NCBI GenBank assembly: GCA_902702965.1
Contig: CACRXP010000093.1
Location: forward strand, 1,034,069 to 1,098,068
Reading direction: 5' to 3'
DNA: 64,000 nucleotides
Origin: Spirometra erinaceieuropaei
Taxonomy: Eukaryota > Platyhelminthes > Cestoda > Diphyllobothriidea > Diphyllobothriidae
Positions within the stretch are counted from its first letter, which is position 1; each line of letters begins with the position of its first letter. The notes under the pieces were generated by a model that made no database searches, was not told the origin of the DNA, and was given only the letters and a program-made list of their open reading frames with translations. The translations under genes were made by a program, and so were the position numbers. Below are positions 37,500-48,689 of the stretch, piece by piece.

Positions 37500-38645
37500 A
37501 GAGAAAATTTCATAAAACGCCAGGGATTTGTTACATAGGGATACAATCAGGAAAGAAAAATTATGGCTGGCCGCAGATAGCCCTGCAGTAGGAGTCGTCA
37601 TTTATCAAAGATCAGACACACCAGCTGCCTTTTGAATGCAGCCATTGAATTAGATGTCACGGTTTCACTTGGGAGTGAGTCTCACGGTCGAACAACACTG
37701 TGGCTGAACGAAAACTCCCGATGGTCTAGGCGTGTACGCTCACGCTTGACTTTGTGCGTGTGACCGTGCAGGTGACTCATGGTCGTGAATTCAAAGAAGT
37801 TTTCAGATTTGAGCGAACATGTATTCCCTTGAATAATGCGGAATCTCCATTAGAGGTTTAGCTAGATCAGTGCTTCTTGGTATGACAGAGTTCTGAAACC
37901 ATCAAACAGTGTTGTGCCCATCGTTGCACCTACTCTATGGCATCACTGTCTTTCTTCATCCAGGGCATCCGTGATGGCATTCCGTATTCTAAATACTGTC
38001 TGACGAGCGTGCAGAATATCTGTGAGTAGAATTCGGTCGAAAAGATTTTGACGGCACGCCTTTTCCAGTGCACGATGCTGGTTGCCTTTTGGACGACTCT
38101 TTTGCAGTACTGGTAGGGCAGCAAGTTCGAACTTGTCAAGAAACCTAGATCATTGTGCGTGCCCACGTCTTTTAGTGGAATTCCATTTATGGTGTACTGG
38201 TGTTTTGGGAAGCGCCAGCGACCACGTAATACCAACGTTGCCCTTCCCTAACTCGTGTCCCGAGAGTTACATTCTGAAAGAGTAGTTTTCTGCTACTGAT
38301 TCGAGCAAATGTTGTCCGAGTGTGTTCGATGGAGGGGAAACCGTCCAAGCATGCCAATCGATATTGGGGGCGTTAATGTCCCCAACAGCAAGAACGTCTC
38401 TGTTTGAGTAGGTCTTGTTCACTTTCGTTAGCAGAAGGCCTATCGTGTTCGGCAATCTGGTTTGGGGACGATATACAACTGCAAACGCCAGTGGCCGGGC
38501 GTATTTAGTGAAGATAGTTGAACATAAGAATTCCTCTTCCGCTGTTGTTGTTGGATTTTGCTCATGAACCGCGGCCGGTTTGTAGCTAATATTGACAGCG
38601 CCTCTGAGACACACATCATGATCTCCAGTGGCTTCAAATGCCATG
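37500..38645 (-). pseudogene. CR1-like LINE remnant with large internal deletion
   Basis: On the minus strand an endonuclease piece (38644-38267) contains STIFTKYARPLAFAVVYRPQ and DVLAVGDINAPNIDWHAW (G-D-x-N-A-P-x-x-D-W, with Ile for the usual Phe). It is followed directly by the reverse transcriptase thumb (38235-37930: YTINGIPLKDVG, THNDLGFLTSSNLL, RQYLEYGM). The C-terminal block is at about 37600-37760: RERTRLDHREFSFSHSVVRP, then a stop, then DSLPSE and NSMAAFKRQL. The whole catalytic half of the RT is missing between endonuclease and thumb. The ending matches the 3' end of CR1-type LINEs. Inactive. Confidence 0.85.
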
Positions 38646-38649
38646 TTTT

Positions 38650-38890
38650 TGTCGACCCCAAGCGGAGGATTTGAGTTTGGCCACCCGCTGCTACCGACTT
38701 CATCACCACAGGGCTTGACTCAGACAAGTCACTGGGAGGTCGGGTCTCATTTCGTAGCCGTTACTGAAGTTTAAAATTCCCAGCCTAACCCCTTACCCCA
38801 ACCCCTAACCCAAACGTTTAACGCTCAACCCTAATACTGACCCCTTAACCTTAATTCTAACCCATAACCGGTACGGCTATAAAATAAAAC
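38650..38890 (+). repeat. Dispersed repeat with telomere-like tract, copy 3 (partial)
   Basis: Direct match to the last third of copies 1 and 2: AAGCGGAGGATTTGAGTT, GACTTCATCACC, CAGACAAGTCACTGGGAGGTCGG, the C-rich tract, then GGTACGGCTA. It begins where the CR1-like remnant ends, so the LINE sits at the breakpoint of this copy. Confidence 0.85.
38783..38872. repeat. Degenerate telomere-like tract, copy 3
   Basis: CCTAACCCCTTACCCCAACC-type run, shorter than in the other two copies. Confidence 0.8.
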
Positions 38891-40339
38891 ATATTTCCTT
38901 CGGAGGATGAAACTGATAAAATGCGAGCATCAGCATATCATTACAAAAGCGCACTTATTCGTCCTTTTTTATAGCGCTGTAGATGGGCGTCTCATCTGAA
39001 TATAATTAGATGACTGTACATGCAGGAAACTATCAGCTGAACGTTTATGGAATGTGAAATATACTGTTTTGCACTACGTCCTCTTCTCATAGTATGCTTG
39101 AATTCGTTGGTAATATGCCTAAGCAGTACTCTTTTTATACATGCTTATCCTTCTTTGAAAAGCAATTGCTCACCCGTACAGTATGGTATGAGCAAATGAT
39201 TGGGCCACAAGGGGGTTAACAAAGAAAATTTCTAAAATCATGTCGGGCAAATTTACTATCGTCTGTTTTTCGTCGCCTTAGACTGTTTTGGAATTTTTTT
39301 ACTTTTACTTTATGCCTTGTAATTTATTTATCGTGAGAAGACTTGACAAATTGCTTTTATGTTAATTGCTTACAGTGTAGCGTCTTAAAAGCTTCATTGC
39401 TGATTTGTGAATTGGCTCGATCGAGATACGCACATACGAATCAAGATTATGATGGCCATCTGGATATGAGCGCATGACTTACATTTACAGTTTTACTTGC
39501 CAATTAGATAATTGTGGAAATCTACGAGATTCGTTTATTTGCGCAAGTAACTGCACCAGGATAAACAAAATTGCGCTCTCCCATAAAAGAATGCTGACTA
39601 CAAGTCACCTGGCATGTAGTCCTATATTTCAAGCTATCAATCATGTACCAATATAATTCCCCATAGTCATTATAGAGCTTGAGTGAAACGCAGGTGAAAG
39701 TCAGTTGTCCGTCTGGGTATTGCGGACAACATTGTTTCTTTGCCTCGTTCGTGATTTATCATAATTTGCACCTTGCCGGTGCAGTTGTAGATCGTTTTAA
39801 TTTCATACCACTTTTGGCATACTTTGGACAGTGGAAAGTGGTTGCTTAACGGTAAACACTTTGCTATATTGCGGACACACAAAAAACCTTGCCTTATTTT
39901 TTGTTTGTTTTAAGATAGCTTACAGCAAATATGAGGGATAATCAAAAGAGCACTTATTTTGGCCCTACCTGATTGCCTGTTTTCCGATTAAACCATGCTT
40001 TACGCAGACAAACCAAAGGTGTCCTCTTTAATTTTCGGCGGTCGTTCTCCTTGCTATTGAAAATCATCCATTTAAATCAGGAATATTTTACGGCTTAAAA
40101 TTGAATAAATATTAAGTGTGTTTATGGGTGGAGTCAGTCTCCCATATTTCTTTAAATTAATTGTAAATCATGTATCTCTCAAAATGGATTTGTAGTCCCT
40201 TGACTGGCACAAACTCCACAAATCGCAAACTGCAACGGAACTCATATCAGAAACGATATTGTCAACGCATCTGATTATTTGCTAAGCCACTTGATTACTA
40301 CTGAATCGCCTGAATCCCACACTTAATTTCAGAAAAGGA
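38891..40339. other. No recognised gene
   Basis: AT-rich. The only detail is a weak repeat at 40212-40295 matching 16281-16365. Confidence 0.4.
40212..40295 (+). repeat. Dispersed repeat fragment
   Basis: Partner of 16281-16365 in the same orientation, lying just upstream of the LINE that begins near 40340. Confidence 0.3.
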
Positions 40340-40399
40340 AGTGCGGCCATCGCCTCATGAGGCGAACGCCTAGACCCCTCGGCCATCGGCGCCCGTGGG

Positions 40400-41347
40400 A
40401 TGACCCCAAAGAATATTAATTGCATTAGCCCCATGGTTGGGGAATGTGTCGGATTTGGCCATGAACATAGTGCACTAACAACTCCATGCGGACCAGCGTC
40501 GATTCACGTCGGGCAGGGAGGATCTAACGAATTCAGTACGCCAGAATTGGTTAAAAATAGGACGGAGGTGGCCCGCAACGCAAATTATCCCGGGAAATTT
40601 GCTACGACTACACACGATTTTCTACCAGATGCTAAAAACTCCAATTGTGGTACGCGGTGTAAATATTGTCGAGATCTCGCGTTAAACATTACGTCGTTGG
40701 AGATGAACATGAACCTCATTATAGATCACATTGCATTGTAACTAAAGTATGATAAATTCAGGTCAATTGATGAATTCAGCAGCAGCCAACATATAGTTTC
40801 GAAACTGACAGAGTTGACTGACAGCAACCCACTAGTAGAGGGATCACCGTTTCAGGAGATCGCTTGTTGCAGAAATAAACAGAGTGCTAAGAGAAGAGGT
40901 AAACGGACAAATGAACAAACAGCCTCACCCTCACCAAGAGCGATGGTAAACGACACTCCAAAATTGCGAATTAAGTTGCGAAGTGATAATGGCAGTACAC
41001 TCTCATCATTGATAACTACCCAGCTGAAGAACAATGACCAGCTCACTGGCAGAGTAGAAGCTGTCCGATCTCCACCACAGAAGAAGGTAAAAGGATTCGA
41101 CATAGCAAAGACTACCGCATGAACGGAAACCTCAGAGGAAATCGCGGAGAATATGACAAGGCATGAAATTAAGCCGCCGCAGAAGAGCAGAAAGCAGACG
41201 ATCACCGCCCCCCGCAATGTGACCGAGGAGAACCAAGGAATTAATAATAAGACTCAGACCGTTCACATGCAACTGAGGTCACATCATATATGTCAAATGT
41301 GGCCTTTTTGCGTCCGAAAAACAGGGACAGCTCGCGCGAACAACTGA
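40400..41347 (+). pseudogene. Possible LINE ORF1 with two in-frame stops
   Basis: One frame runs from ATG at 40400 to a stop at 41345-41347 and is interrupted by only two stops, at 40739-40741 and 41120-41122. It contains a Cys patch (NCGTRCKYCRDL), a following leucine-rich segment, and a long Lys/Arg/Gln-rich stretch (PPQKKVKGF, PPQKSRKQ). Position before the endonuclease, basic composition and a Cys motif fit the nucleic-acid-binding ORF1 protein of CR1-type LINEs. There is no diagnostic signature, so the role is inferred from context. Confidence 0.5.
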
Positions 41348-41348
41348 A

Positions 41349-41796
41349 ACAATTTGTCTCACCGTTAAAACGCCGGGGTCACAACCTCTCGAGATCCTGA
41401 CGGTCTACCGCCCACCGAGAAACGACCCGCAATCAGACAGTAGTCTACTAGAGGAATTAAAAGCGATTTCGCTCCGACCCAATGTAATGATTATGGGCGA
41501 CTTTAACGCTCCGAATACCGACTGGCATCTGACTTCTGCCCCGGGCTCAGAATTTAACTTTGATTGCCGCCTCCTAAAATCTGTGCAAAGATCGCATCTC
41601 ACACAACACATCTTATCCCCAACCAGACTACGTAAAAGGACTACGTGAAGGCCAACTAGCTAACTGCGAAGACCTTGTATTAACAAAGGCACTGGAAGGC
41701 GTTGATGCTGTAAACTGTCTACCCCCTCTCGGAAAAAGTGACCATGTAGTCCTACAGTGGGAGTATTCTCTCTTCTCTGTACCTGATCAAAGCATC
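41349..41796 (+). pseudogene. LINE endonuclease, C-terminal half only
   Basis: The frame reads ILTVYRPPRNDP, NVMIMGDFNAPNTDWHL and HLTQHILSPTRLR to a stop near 41646. After a shift it reads GQLANCEDLVLT and LGKSDHVVLQWEY. These are the later motifs (GDFNAPNxDW and SDH) of an APE-type endonuclease. The first half, including the catalytic Glu, is absent between ORF1 and this point. Confidence 0.85.
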
Positions 41797-42890
41797 GTGA
41801 TTGGACGCAACATATGGCGTGGTGACTTCAACCAAATGCGTCTCGACATGCGTCGTAGAGACTGGAAAGCAGCATTTACGGGGTGTGTCCTCAAGGACTG
41901 GCCAGAACTTAAGGCCGTGCTGAATGGACTTATCACCAGATACTGCCCTATGTCGAAGAAGAAAATCACTAGCAGGCCCCGATGGCTAAAGGGTCCACTG
42001 AAAGTTGAAGTAAAACGTAAGCAAAAGCTGTGGAAAGCATATCTTAGGGACAAGACAACTGAATCAAGAAATAGGTACAAGGCTCAGCGGAATAGGGTAA
42101 AGTGCCTTGTTTACATAGCCCGCCAAGACATCGAGGGTAACCTTTTAAACTGTGAAGGAGAAAACCCAAAGCTTTTTTTCAACTACATAAGACAAAGCAC
42201 TCGCAACAGGGATCCCATCCCTATGCTAAAAACTGATGATGGCGTTGAACTTTACAAGGACGACGAAAAGGCTGAGCATCTGTCCAGGTTCTTTCAGTCG
42301 GTTTTTACGAGAGAAGTCGCTGTAGCCACTGATCACTGTAATGTGGACAATGTCCCGACAATTGACTCAGTGGTTCTCACAAAACCTATTGTTCAACAGG
42401 AATTACTGAACTAAAAGAAGGGACATCGCCCGGTCCTGACGAAATATCGGCAAAGTTGTTGAAGGAATTAGCCACAGAATTGGCAGAACCTCTGAGCCTC
42501 CTCTTCCAAGCCTCTGTTGATGCATGCAGACTGCCTCCTGAGAAGAAGACTGCGTGGATGTCACCGATTCATAAAAATGGCAGTCGCGCTTCCGCAAACA
42601 ACTACCGACCAGTAAGCCTCACCTCCATATGCTGCAAAGTTATGGAGCGAATTATCAAACGCGAACTGATGCGGTTTTTAGAGCAGAATCATCTTCTGTG
42701 TGATGCACAGCATGGTTTCCGCAGAGGCAGGTCCTGCTTGACCAATCGTTTCTACTGTGTTGAACAGTGGACTCGAGTGATTGATGAAGGAAACGTTGTG
42801 CATGTGGCCTATATAGACTTCAAGAAGGCCTTTGACAGCGTGCCACACCAATGTCTGCTATACAAGCTCAGCCGCATAGGGGTAAGAGAC
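41797..42890 (+). pseudogene. CR1-like LINE reverse transcriptase, truncated
   Basis: A 205-codon frame (41797-42414) covers the basic linker (RRDWKAAF, RPRWLKGPLKVEVKRKQKLW, LFFNYI, FFQSVFTRE). A frameshift near 42405 leads to a frame open through 42890 with SPGPDEISAKLL, NNYRPVSLTSICCKVMERII, AQHGFRRGRSCLTN and VAYIDFKKAFDSVPHQ, the last holding the first catalytic Asp. LINE-like sequence ends at LYKLSRIGVRDKL, so the second catalytic box is lost. The protein text is otherwise well kept, suggesting a fairly recent copy. Confidence 0.9.
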
Positions 42891-44446
42891 AAGCTATGCG
42901 AACAACATGCTCAAAAATGTCCTTTAGTGAAATCAGTACAGAAGCATTACGACCGACCACTATCACCTGGATGCTTGGTGCCATACTTTTGTACATGATG
43001 GTCAATGCAGATTCTGCAACAGAAACTAGAGTCCGAAACCAATGGCCTAACGTATAACCAATCACCTCCTGAGATTAGTCATCATAAATCTAAATAACAA
43101 TTTGTTTGCATCAGCCATCAACAATCTGTCCTGTTTCAAGGAATATTTCCTGCAATGAAATTGAAATAGGCTAACATAGCTAAAGCATATGTCGACGGCT
43201 TACCAGCTGCAAGTTGTCTCTGCATAGCACAAATACGAATGCGAAAGATGCAGCAATATGAATTTCGACAGATAAGAACAATGCAAAACAGCAAGGTCAT
43301 CGTTTAATGCTCGTCAACTAATAAATGGAAGTGGTTAAATAAATGCACAATCTAGATAAGAAATATGGGACGTTAACACGCTGATGACACGGACAAATAA
43401 ATCGACCGAGACTCGCCAGTGTACTTTGAGGTTGACCGCTTGCCTCGACTGGTTTCCATGTGGGGTTTCTCCCGCCGTAACTAGGACTCCTCCAAGTAAA
43501 TCATGTTCAAGATGTTCTTGCTCAAACTAGTACTCGGAAGGATATTTTGTGGTCAAAGAAATGACCGCGATCTGTGAGGTAATTCGTGAGAGAGGAAGGA
43601 TGAATTGTTATCGTACTTTGGACGACATTTAGGAAAAAGTTTAACTCGCAGGCGTTTAATTGCTTTTAACATTTAATCAATGTGCTAGCATCCACAAGTG
43701 CATGTGAATTCATAAACACAATTCGAACATGAGTTAGTTTGTGTAGTAACTGTATTTGAAATAGTTGAATGCACATGGAGGCAGGTACATAGGATGACCG
43801 GTAGTCACATACGGTACCGTGCTGCAGATCCCTACAAACCCCGTAAATTCTAACTAAGCAAATTCTGATCATTTACTCGTTTTCTTCTGCATGTCTGACC
43901 TGACAGTCCTATTTCGAGCTTTGGGGAGCCACATATGGGAGTTGGGTGCCAATAAATGTACCTCAGACTGCGCGCTCTTCTCTGCTGCTGAAGTTTGACA
44001 CCTGCGCAACAAAACGGCTCCACGTGAGAGTGAATCTCCAAATAGTTCCTGAAGGGGGTGCTCTGATTTTGGTTCTGAATTGCTCGAGAAGACTTCAAAA
44101 TATGACTACCATAAGGGACCCGTTAGAATAAAAACTGCTGTTTTTATATTTATTGAAGCATGACGTTTTAGGGTAATATTTGTGCCATAGTGGCTCAAAT
44201 TCGGCGCATGTTGCGACTCTGAGCCCTTCCCGACTACTTTTGAGTGCGCAACAATAACAGTCCGATGTTCAACCATTGCCGACCGTCCTAACTGGCTAAT
44301 CATCTTTGAGACTGACTTAGGCATAACCTTGATGTAAACGTTCGTCTGGTTAAATAGCTCTTCGAACATCCCTAACAACTTCTCCAGTTTATATACTTGA
44401 AAATGGTAGTCGAACAAGTGCCTTCGGGATGTTGCTCAAAAAGTGC
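42891..44446. other. No recognised gene
   Basis: Short frames only, no motif seen on either strand. Confidence 0.4.
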
Positions 44447-44480
44447 GCCCCATGTGGGATTCGAACCCAGTCAAGGAGAT
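44447..44480 (-). repeat. tRNA-like T-arm next to assembly gap
   Basis: The minus strand reads GGGTTCGAATCCC, a perfect pol III B box with complementary arms (CCCA/TGGG). The rest of any tRNA or SINE would lie toward the gap at 44481-44683 and cannot be seen. Confidence 0.55.
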
Positions 44481-44683
44481 NNNNNNNNNNNNNNNNNNNN
44501 NNNNNNNNNNNNNNNNNNNNNNNNNNNNNNNNNNNNNNNNNNNNNNNNNNNNNNNNNNNNNNNNNNNNNNNNNNNNNNNNNNNNNNNNNNNNNNNNNNNN
44601 NNNNNNNNNNNNNNNNNNNNNNNNNNNNNNNNNNNNNNNNNNNNNNNNNNNNNNNNNNNNNNNNNNNNNNNNNNNNNNNNNNN
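44481..44683. other. Assembly gap (N)
   Basis: 203 undetermined bases. All open frames that cross it are artefacts. Confidence 1.
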
Positions 44684-44904
44684 ACTATGCAAATGACTGC
44701 ACTTTATGCTGATTGTATATAACTGCACTTAAAATTTCATGTGTACACTGAGAAGACCGCCTGCCGCACGCTTAGCAGTCCCGCATTGTGAAAGTTTCCC
44801 GTGAACAAATATGTTACTGACAAAAGTTTAGTAAGATGTACATTTAACATTTATATTTTATGTACCGTTTTCAATAGGGTCATCAAGGGCATTGCCTATT
44901 ACCC

Positions 44905-44935
44905 TAAAATACAATATAATACAATACAATAAAAC
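44905..44935. repeat. Short ACAAT-type microsatellite
   Basis: Reads AATACAATATAATACAATAC followed by more of the same. On the minus strand this is a TTGTA-type tail of the kind found at the 3' end of some LINEs, downstream of the minus-strand relic at 45172-45405. Confidence 0.7.
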
Positions 44936-45171
44936 GCTGGACGACTACCCTACTGTCTCGCACACGCGAGAAATACTCTTGCGGTGTCTTACGCGCATTT
45001 AGCCGACCGCCAACACCTACCCACCTGTTTAATAGTTATATGAGGAATACAAGATCTTCCCAACTGGCGCCCCACTTCTTCTCCTCCTGTTCGGAACTAA
45101 ACAGTATGGCCGTAGTGACCAGGGTCTCCCAGTATTACAGGGCTTAACGGTAGATATGCCTGCTTTACGCA

Positions 45172-45405
45172 TCTAAAGGGGCGACCATGTTTGGTTCTCT
45201 ATTGGCGATTGTAAAGATATTATCAAGGAGGCGACCATAATGTCTTAGCCTATCGATCTGGTCTTTAAGTTAACATTTATCCAACTTGTCTATCAGGGCA
45301 TCGGATAATAGAGGTTTAAGAGACGACCTCAGGTCAACGTTTTCCCCTAGTTTATGAATTTGGTTTTCAAATGGGAACTGAACATTTAGTTCCTTTGCTT
45401 ATTTT
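45172..45405 (-). pseudogene. Unrecognised coding relic
   Basis: The minus strand has a frame of about 77 codons broken by a single stop: ELNVQFPFENQIHKLGENVD, RSSLKPLLSDALIDKLDKC, then a stop, then LKDQIDRLRHYGRLLDNIF and ANREPN. Composition is like that of a real soluble helical protein, and the single stop suggests a decayed gene. Downstream on the same strand are a GGCGCCAGTTGGGA stretch and the A/T microsatellite. I cannot name a family; a retroelement end is the likeliest source. Confidence 0.35.
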
Positions 45406-45554
45406 GTAGATATACCTATTTCCTGCCGCCTTCATAGATTCTGTACATCAGGCACATCCACCAGTCAAGTTAAGTCCATAATCTTGATGTCATTTCGCGA
45501 AGAAGGAGCGTTAGCCGGAGGAAAACTTGGTCTGTACAGTATAAAAACTTCTTA

Positions 45555-45990
45555 ATGTTCGTACGTCACCAAGACGTCTGCAACCTTCTCCGTTGTGTGA
45601 CGCAAAGGGATGGAAAAATCTGTTCAGCAGGCGGCAACAATGAGGAATTTAGGAAGGTCCGGGGTCTGTTTCGTGAGACCGGGTGTCCGGACACATATAT
45701 TGAGAAGAATATTAAAAAGAGACCCACAAAATCCATTACGCTGACGGCAGAAACCTAGCTGTTTATCATATTCAATTTCCAAATGTAAGTAGCGAATGAA
45801 ATTCATATAAGACGCTTTGACCAGGCAGTTTCACCAGCCTTCCCAGCGCCAAGATATCAAGCATTGTCCTCGACCAATCCTGTTTGACAATTTGAGTTCG
45901 GACAATCTCACGTGCAGTTACTTTACTTGCACCTACGGAGAGGCATATATTGGTCGCGCGAGTTGCGTTTATTCGGAAGAATAAGGGAAT
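45555..45990 (+). pseudogene. PLE linker and GIY-YIG start, remnant
   Basis: A plus-strand 67-codon frame ends in EEFRKVRGLFRETGCPDTYI and EKNIKKRPTK, the L-x-x-N-G-Y-P-x-x-F-I-x-K-N block that follows the RT in PLEs. After frame changes, SYFTCTYGEAYIGRASC at about 45915-45965 gives the first GIY-YIG motif with Y-I-G-R. The rest of the nuclease is lost. Y-I-G-R here, against Y-T-G at 3.7 and 51.06 kb, suggests a different PLE subfamily. Confidence 0.7.
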
Positions 45991-48689
45991 ACCTCTCGGT
46001 AAAATTAAAATAAAGTATGTAATTATCACGCAAACTATCTATTATTTGTATCGTGTACATCCCTACCGCAGCCTTCCATGTTCATTACGAGGTCCCATCG
46101 GACTACCCTAAACCAATTATTTAACAAATGTTAGCAGCAGAACGGACTGCCATCAGGTTACGAAAGTTAGCATTGTGCGTACGGAAGGACCTAATACAAG
46201 CTCTATGCCTTCCGTGGCCAGCTGTCAGTTAACCGCATCCTACCTTTCCTCATCTCAGCAATATAGGCCGAAAAACCAGAGGTAGAGGACAGGTATCAGT
46301 AAGTCCAAGGCCGGCTTACACAGCCGGTCCATTGAATGCATAAAGAGGACATCGATAATAAAATTCAGACCTGTGCAATTGCCCAAGAAGCCACCTGCGT
46401 AACTAAATATAACGGTTCATTGTTTTCAGTTGTGTAAATAAAATACTCCAGTTGCACAGCAACAAGTGCGGGCCGGATTTTAGGTCAAAGCGACGCTTAA
46501 AGTGTCGACAACGCCCCTTATTTAATTTTGATGACGTTCGCATCTCCGATCGATAGCAGTGAGTTTAATGACATTTTTTACAATGCAAATGCATAATTGG
46601 GCCTAACTGACAATAAGCCCAATGTCACTGAATCACAAAGCGTTTAATATTATTATTGCGCAAACAAGACACTAAGAACTGATCTAATTTAATGGTAAAT
46701 AGCCGTGCGACAACGTTTTACTTCTGCATAATATCACAAGCAGTCTAATATATAAACAGATGCAAAAGAAGACCGCAGTATTTGTTTTGGTGGGACACAT
46801 ATTTCCATCAAAGATGAGGATAAATGTTGTCTCGCTTAATACAGTAGCAGAATCGACTGACTGCCTGACGTACTGGCGTTCGCCGTGTGCTTTTAACGCC
46901 AGCCAATAGAGCTCCCAATCAAGCGAATATTGATTTGCAGTCAAAACCGCATATGATAATGACCAATGACATGCTATTGTCCAGGAGAGGATATACATAT
47001 TATCATCTCCCGAACTGACGATGCCCAAGGCATGCTATATGTCTGCTCGAATGGCAGTGGCCGTTTCTGTTCAACACAAGGTACCATTTTTTTCCGATAG
47101 TTAAACTTTCCGTCCATAACGTATGTATAGTTGTGGATCTAACATTGAGAGTGAGGACTTGTAATGAAGAAAACCAGGAAGAAAGAAAACATTAAATGTA
47201 TGGCTTAACATAATTTGGCTAAGTCCGCGACCAAAGAAATTTTAAATGTAAGATTTAATCAATAAGTGCATTTCTTGTATAATTTACTATGAGGTCTTCA
47301 TGCTCAAAACGCAATCCGAAAATTCAGACATCATTTTATGAGATGTGACACTGAAATACATCCACATAAGAAAGGATGAAACTTTTGTAAGTGATGAGAA
47401 GTAGACTGATCCTGCCACAGGACAGTTGAGCTCAGCATGCATGACACAAATTCCACGTTTCTTACGTGGGTGAACACACAGACAGAAGCACTACAAGGTG
47501 CGAAGTGTGATGCAATTCAGTTCAGTAACTAAGGAGCATCTACCCTAGTCAGCATTGTTTTCGATGCAGAAGGTAAAGAGGGAATGAAAATGTTTCTATG
47601 TCTAACCAACACACGTGTCCTTCTTAGCAGCAGACAACACTGATCTGGGTCATTGAGCAGGCAGCATGAGTGACATGCTTTATCCGTCAAGCCAAAACAG
47701 GCCTTAAAGTTGAAGAAAACTCCTTCGTGTCTGAAGTGGAAAAAGGCGAAAAAACAGATGAGTAAAGTTATGCTCGTATATTCCACTGAGTCGCTATCTT
47801 GAAACTTTTGTTTATCGCAGCATGTGAATGTTCACCAGTTAAGTGGGGACTTGTCAGATATCTTGCATAATCATACGCACTGACGCATCCATAAGTTTCC
47901 CAGCTAACTCAATATCAGATTTTTTCATGTCACTCTAGACTACTTATTTGGGCATGCGTGTTGCGTATAGTTTTATAATACGACCGCTCCGCCACAGTTG
48001 CAGTGTTATAACATAACACATGCATAACAGCTACAATTTCGTTTAAAAATCTCATTGTTTGGCCCATCCTCTGACACATTCCATAGGGTATATTCCGCGT
48101 ACAACTGCGGTTTCTGTTGGCAGACCATTCTTGTTTGGCCTTCGTAAACTGTCTACGTACCGGCCACGAACACAAGCATTTTGGGAACAATTGATCTATT
48201 CATCCTCAGCAATGAACTGGAGAGAATGTCTTGACGGTGTAGATTGAGTTGCAACAGTCACATACCTGGAGCTTTGCAATGTATTGCGTGTCCTTTGAAG
48301 TTGCGCACAGCTGCCAATTGTCGAAAGCCGACAGTCATTAGCAGCAAGCTTTGGGTTCGAAGCATTCGACATTTGGCGTCGTCACATCCTATGACGTGGT
48401 ACTAGCCACATGTTCACTATAGTTGGTCACCGTTTTCATTCGGCCTGCTTTGGCAGTTTCAGTGTGCAGATCCGAAGACATCAGAGACGGTTTCGTGAAT
48501 GACACGGCATCTGTATCCGAACATGTATTGCTCAGCATTTATGTCCCCAGGGATCTTTAATGCGATTTTGGCTAGGCGCTTCTATTATTGTGAAAGTTGA
48601 ATTTAACTTCAGCAGGGTCGAATTCGGATTGACAATCTCAATTGTTAGATGTGCAACTATATTAATTAAAAAAGTACATTAGATTAATT
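45991..48689. other. No recognised gene
   Basis: Frames up to 114 codons (46684-47028, minus strand) without a domain I can name. Confidence 0.4.

Larger units (their letters stand above)
40340..42890 (+). mobile_element. CR1-like LINE, 3'-truncated and internally deleted
   Basis: Plus-strand LINE of about 2.5 kb: a GC-rich leader (40340-40400), a possible ORF1, the C-terminal half of an endonuclease, and a reverse transcriptase that breaks off after its first catalytic motif. The missing 3' part includes the YADD box and the 3' end, so this copy was rearranged after insertion; normal LINE truncation removes the 5' end. Confidence 0.8.

Noticed and set aside
36209..38872. Chromosome end or true interstitial telomere array
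   Set aside because: Units are too diverged, the tract is short, and it recurs at a fixed place inside a longer repeat.
44397..44728. Several open frames across the N run
   Set aside because: They are open only because the bases are undetermined.
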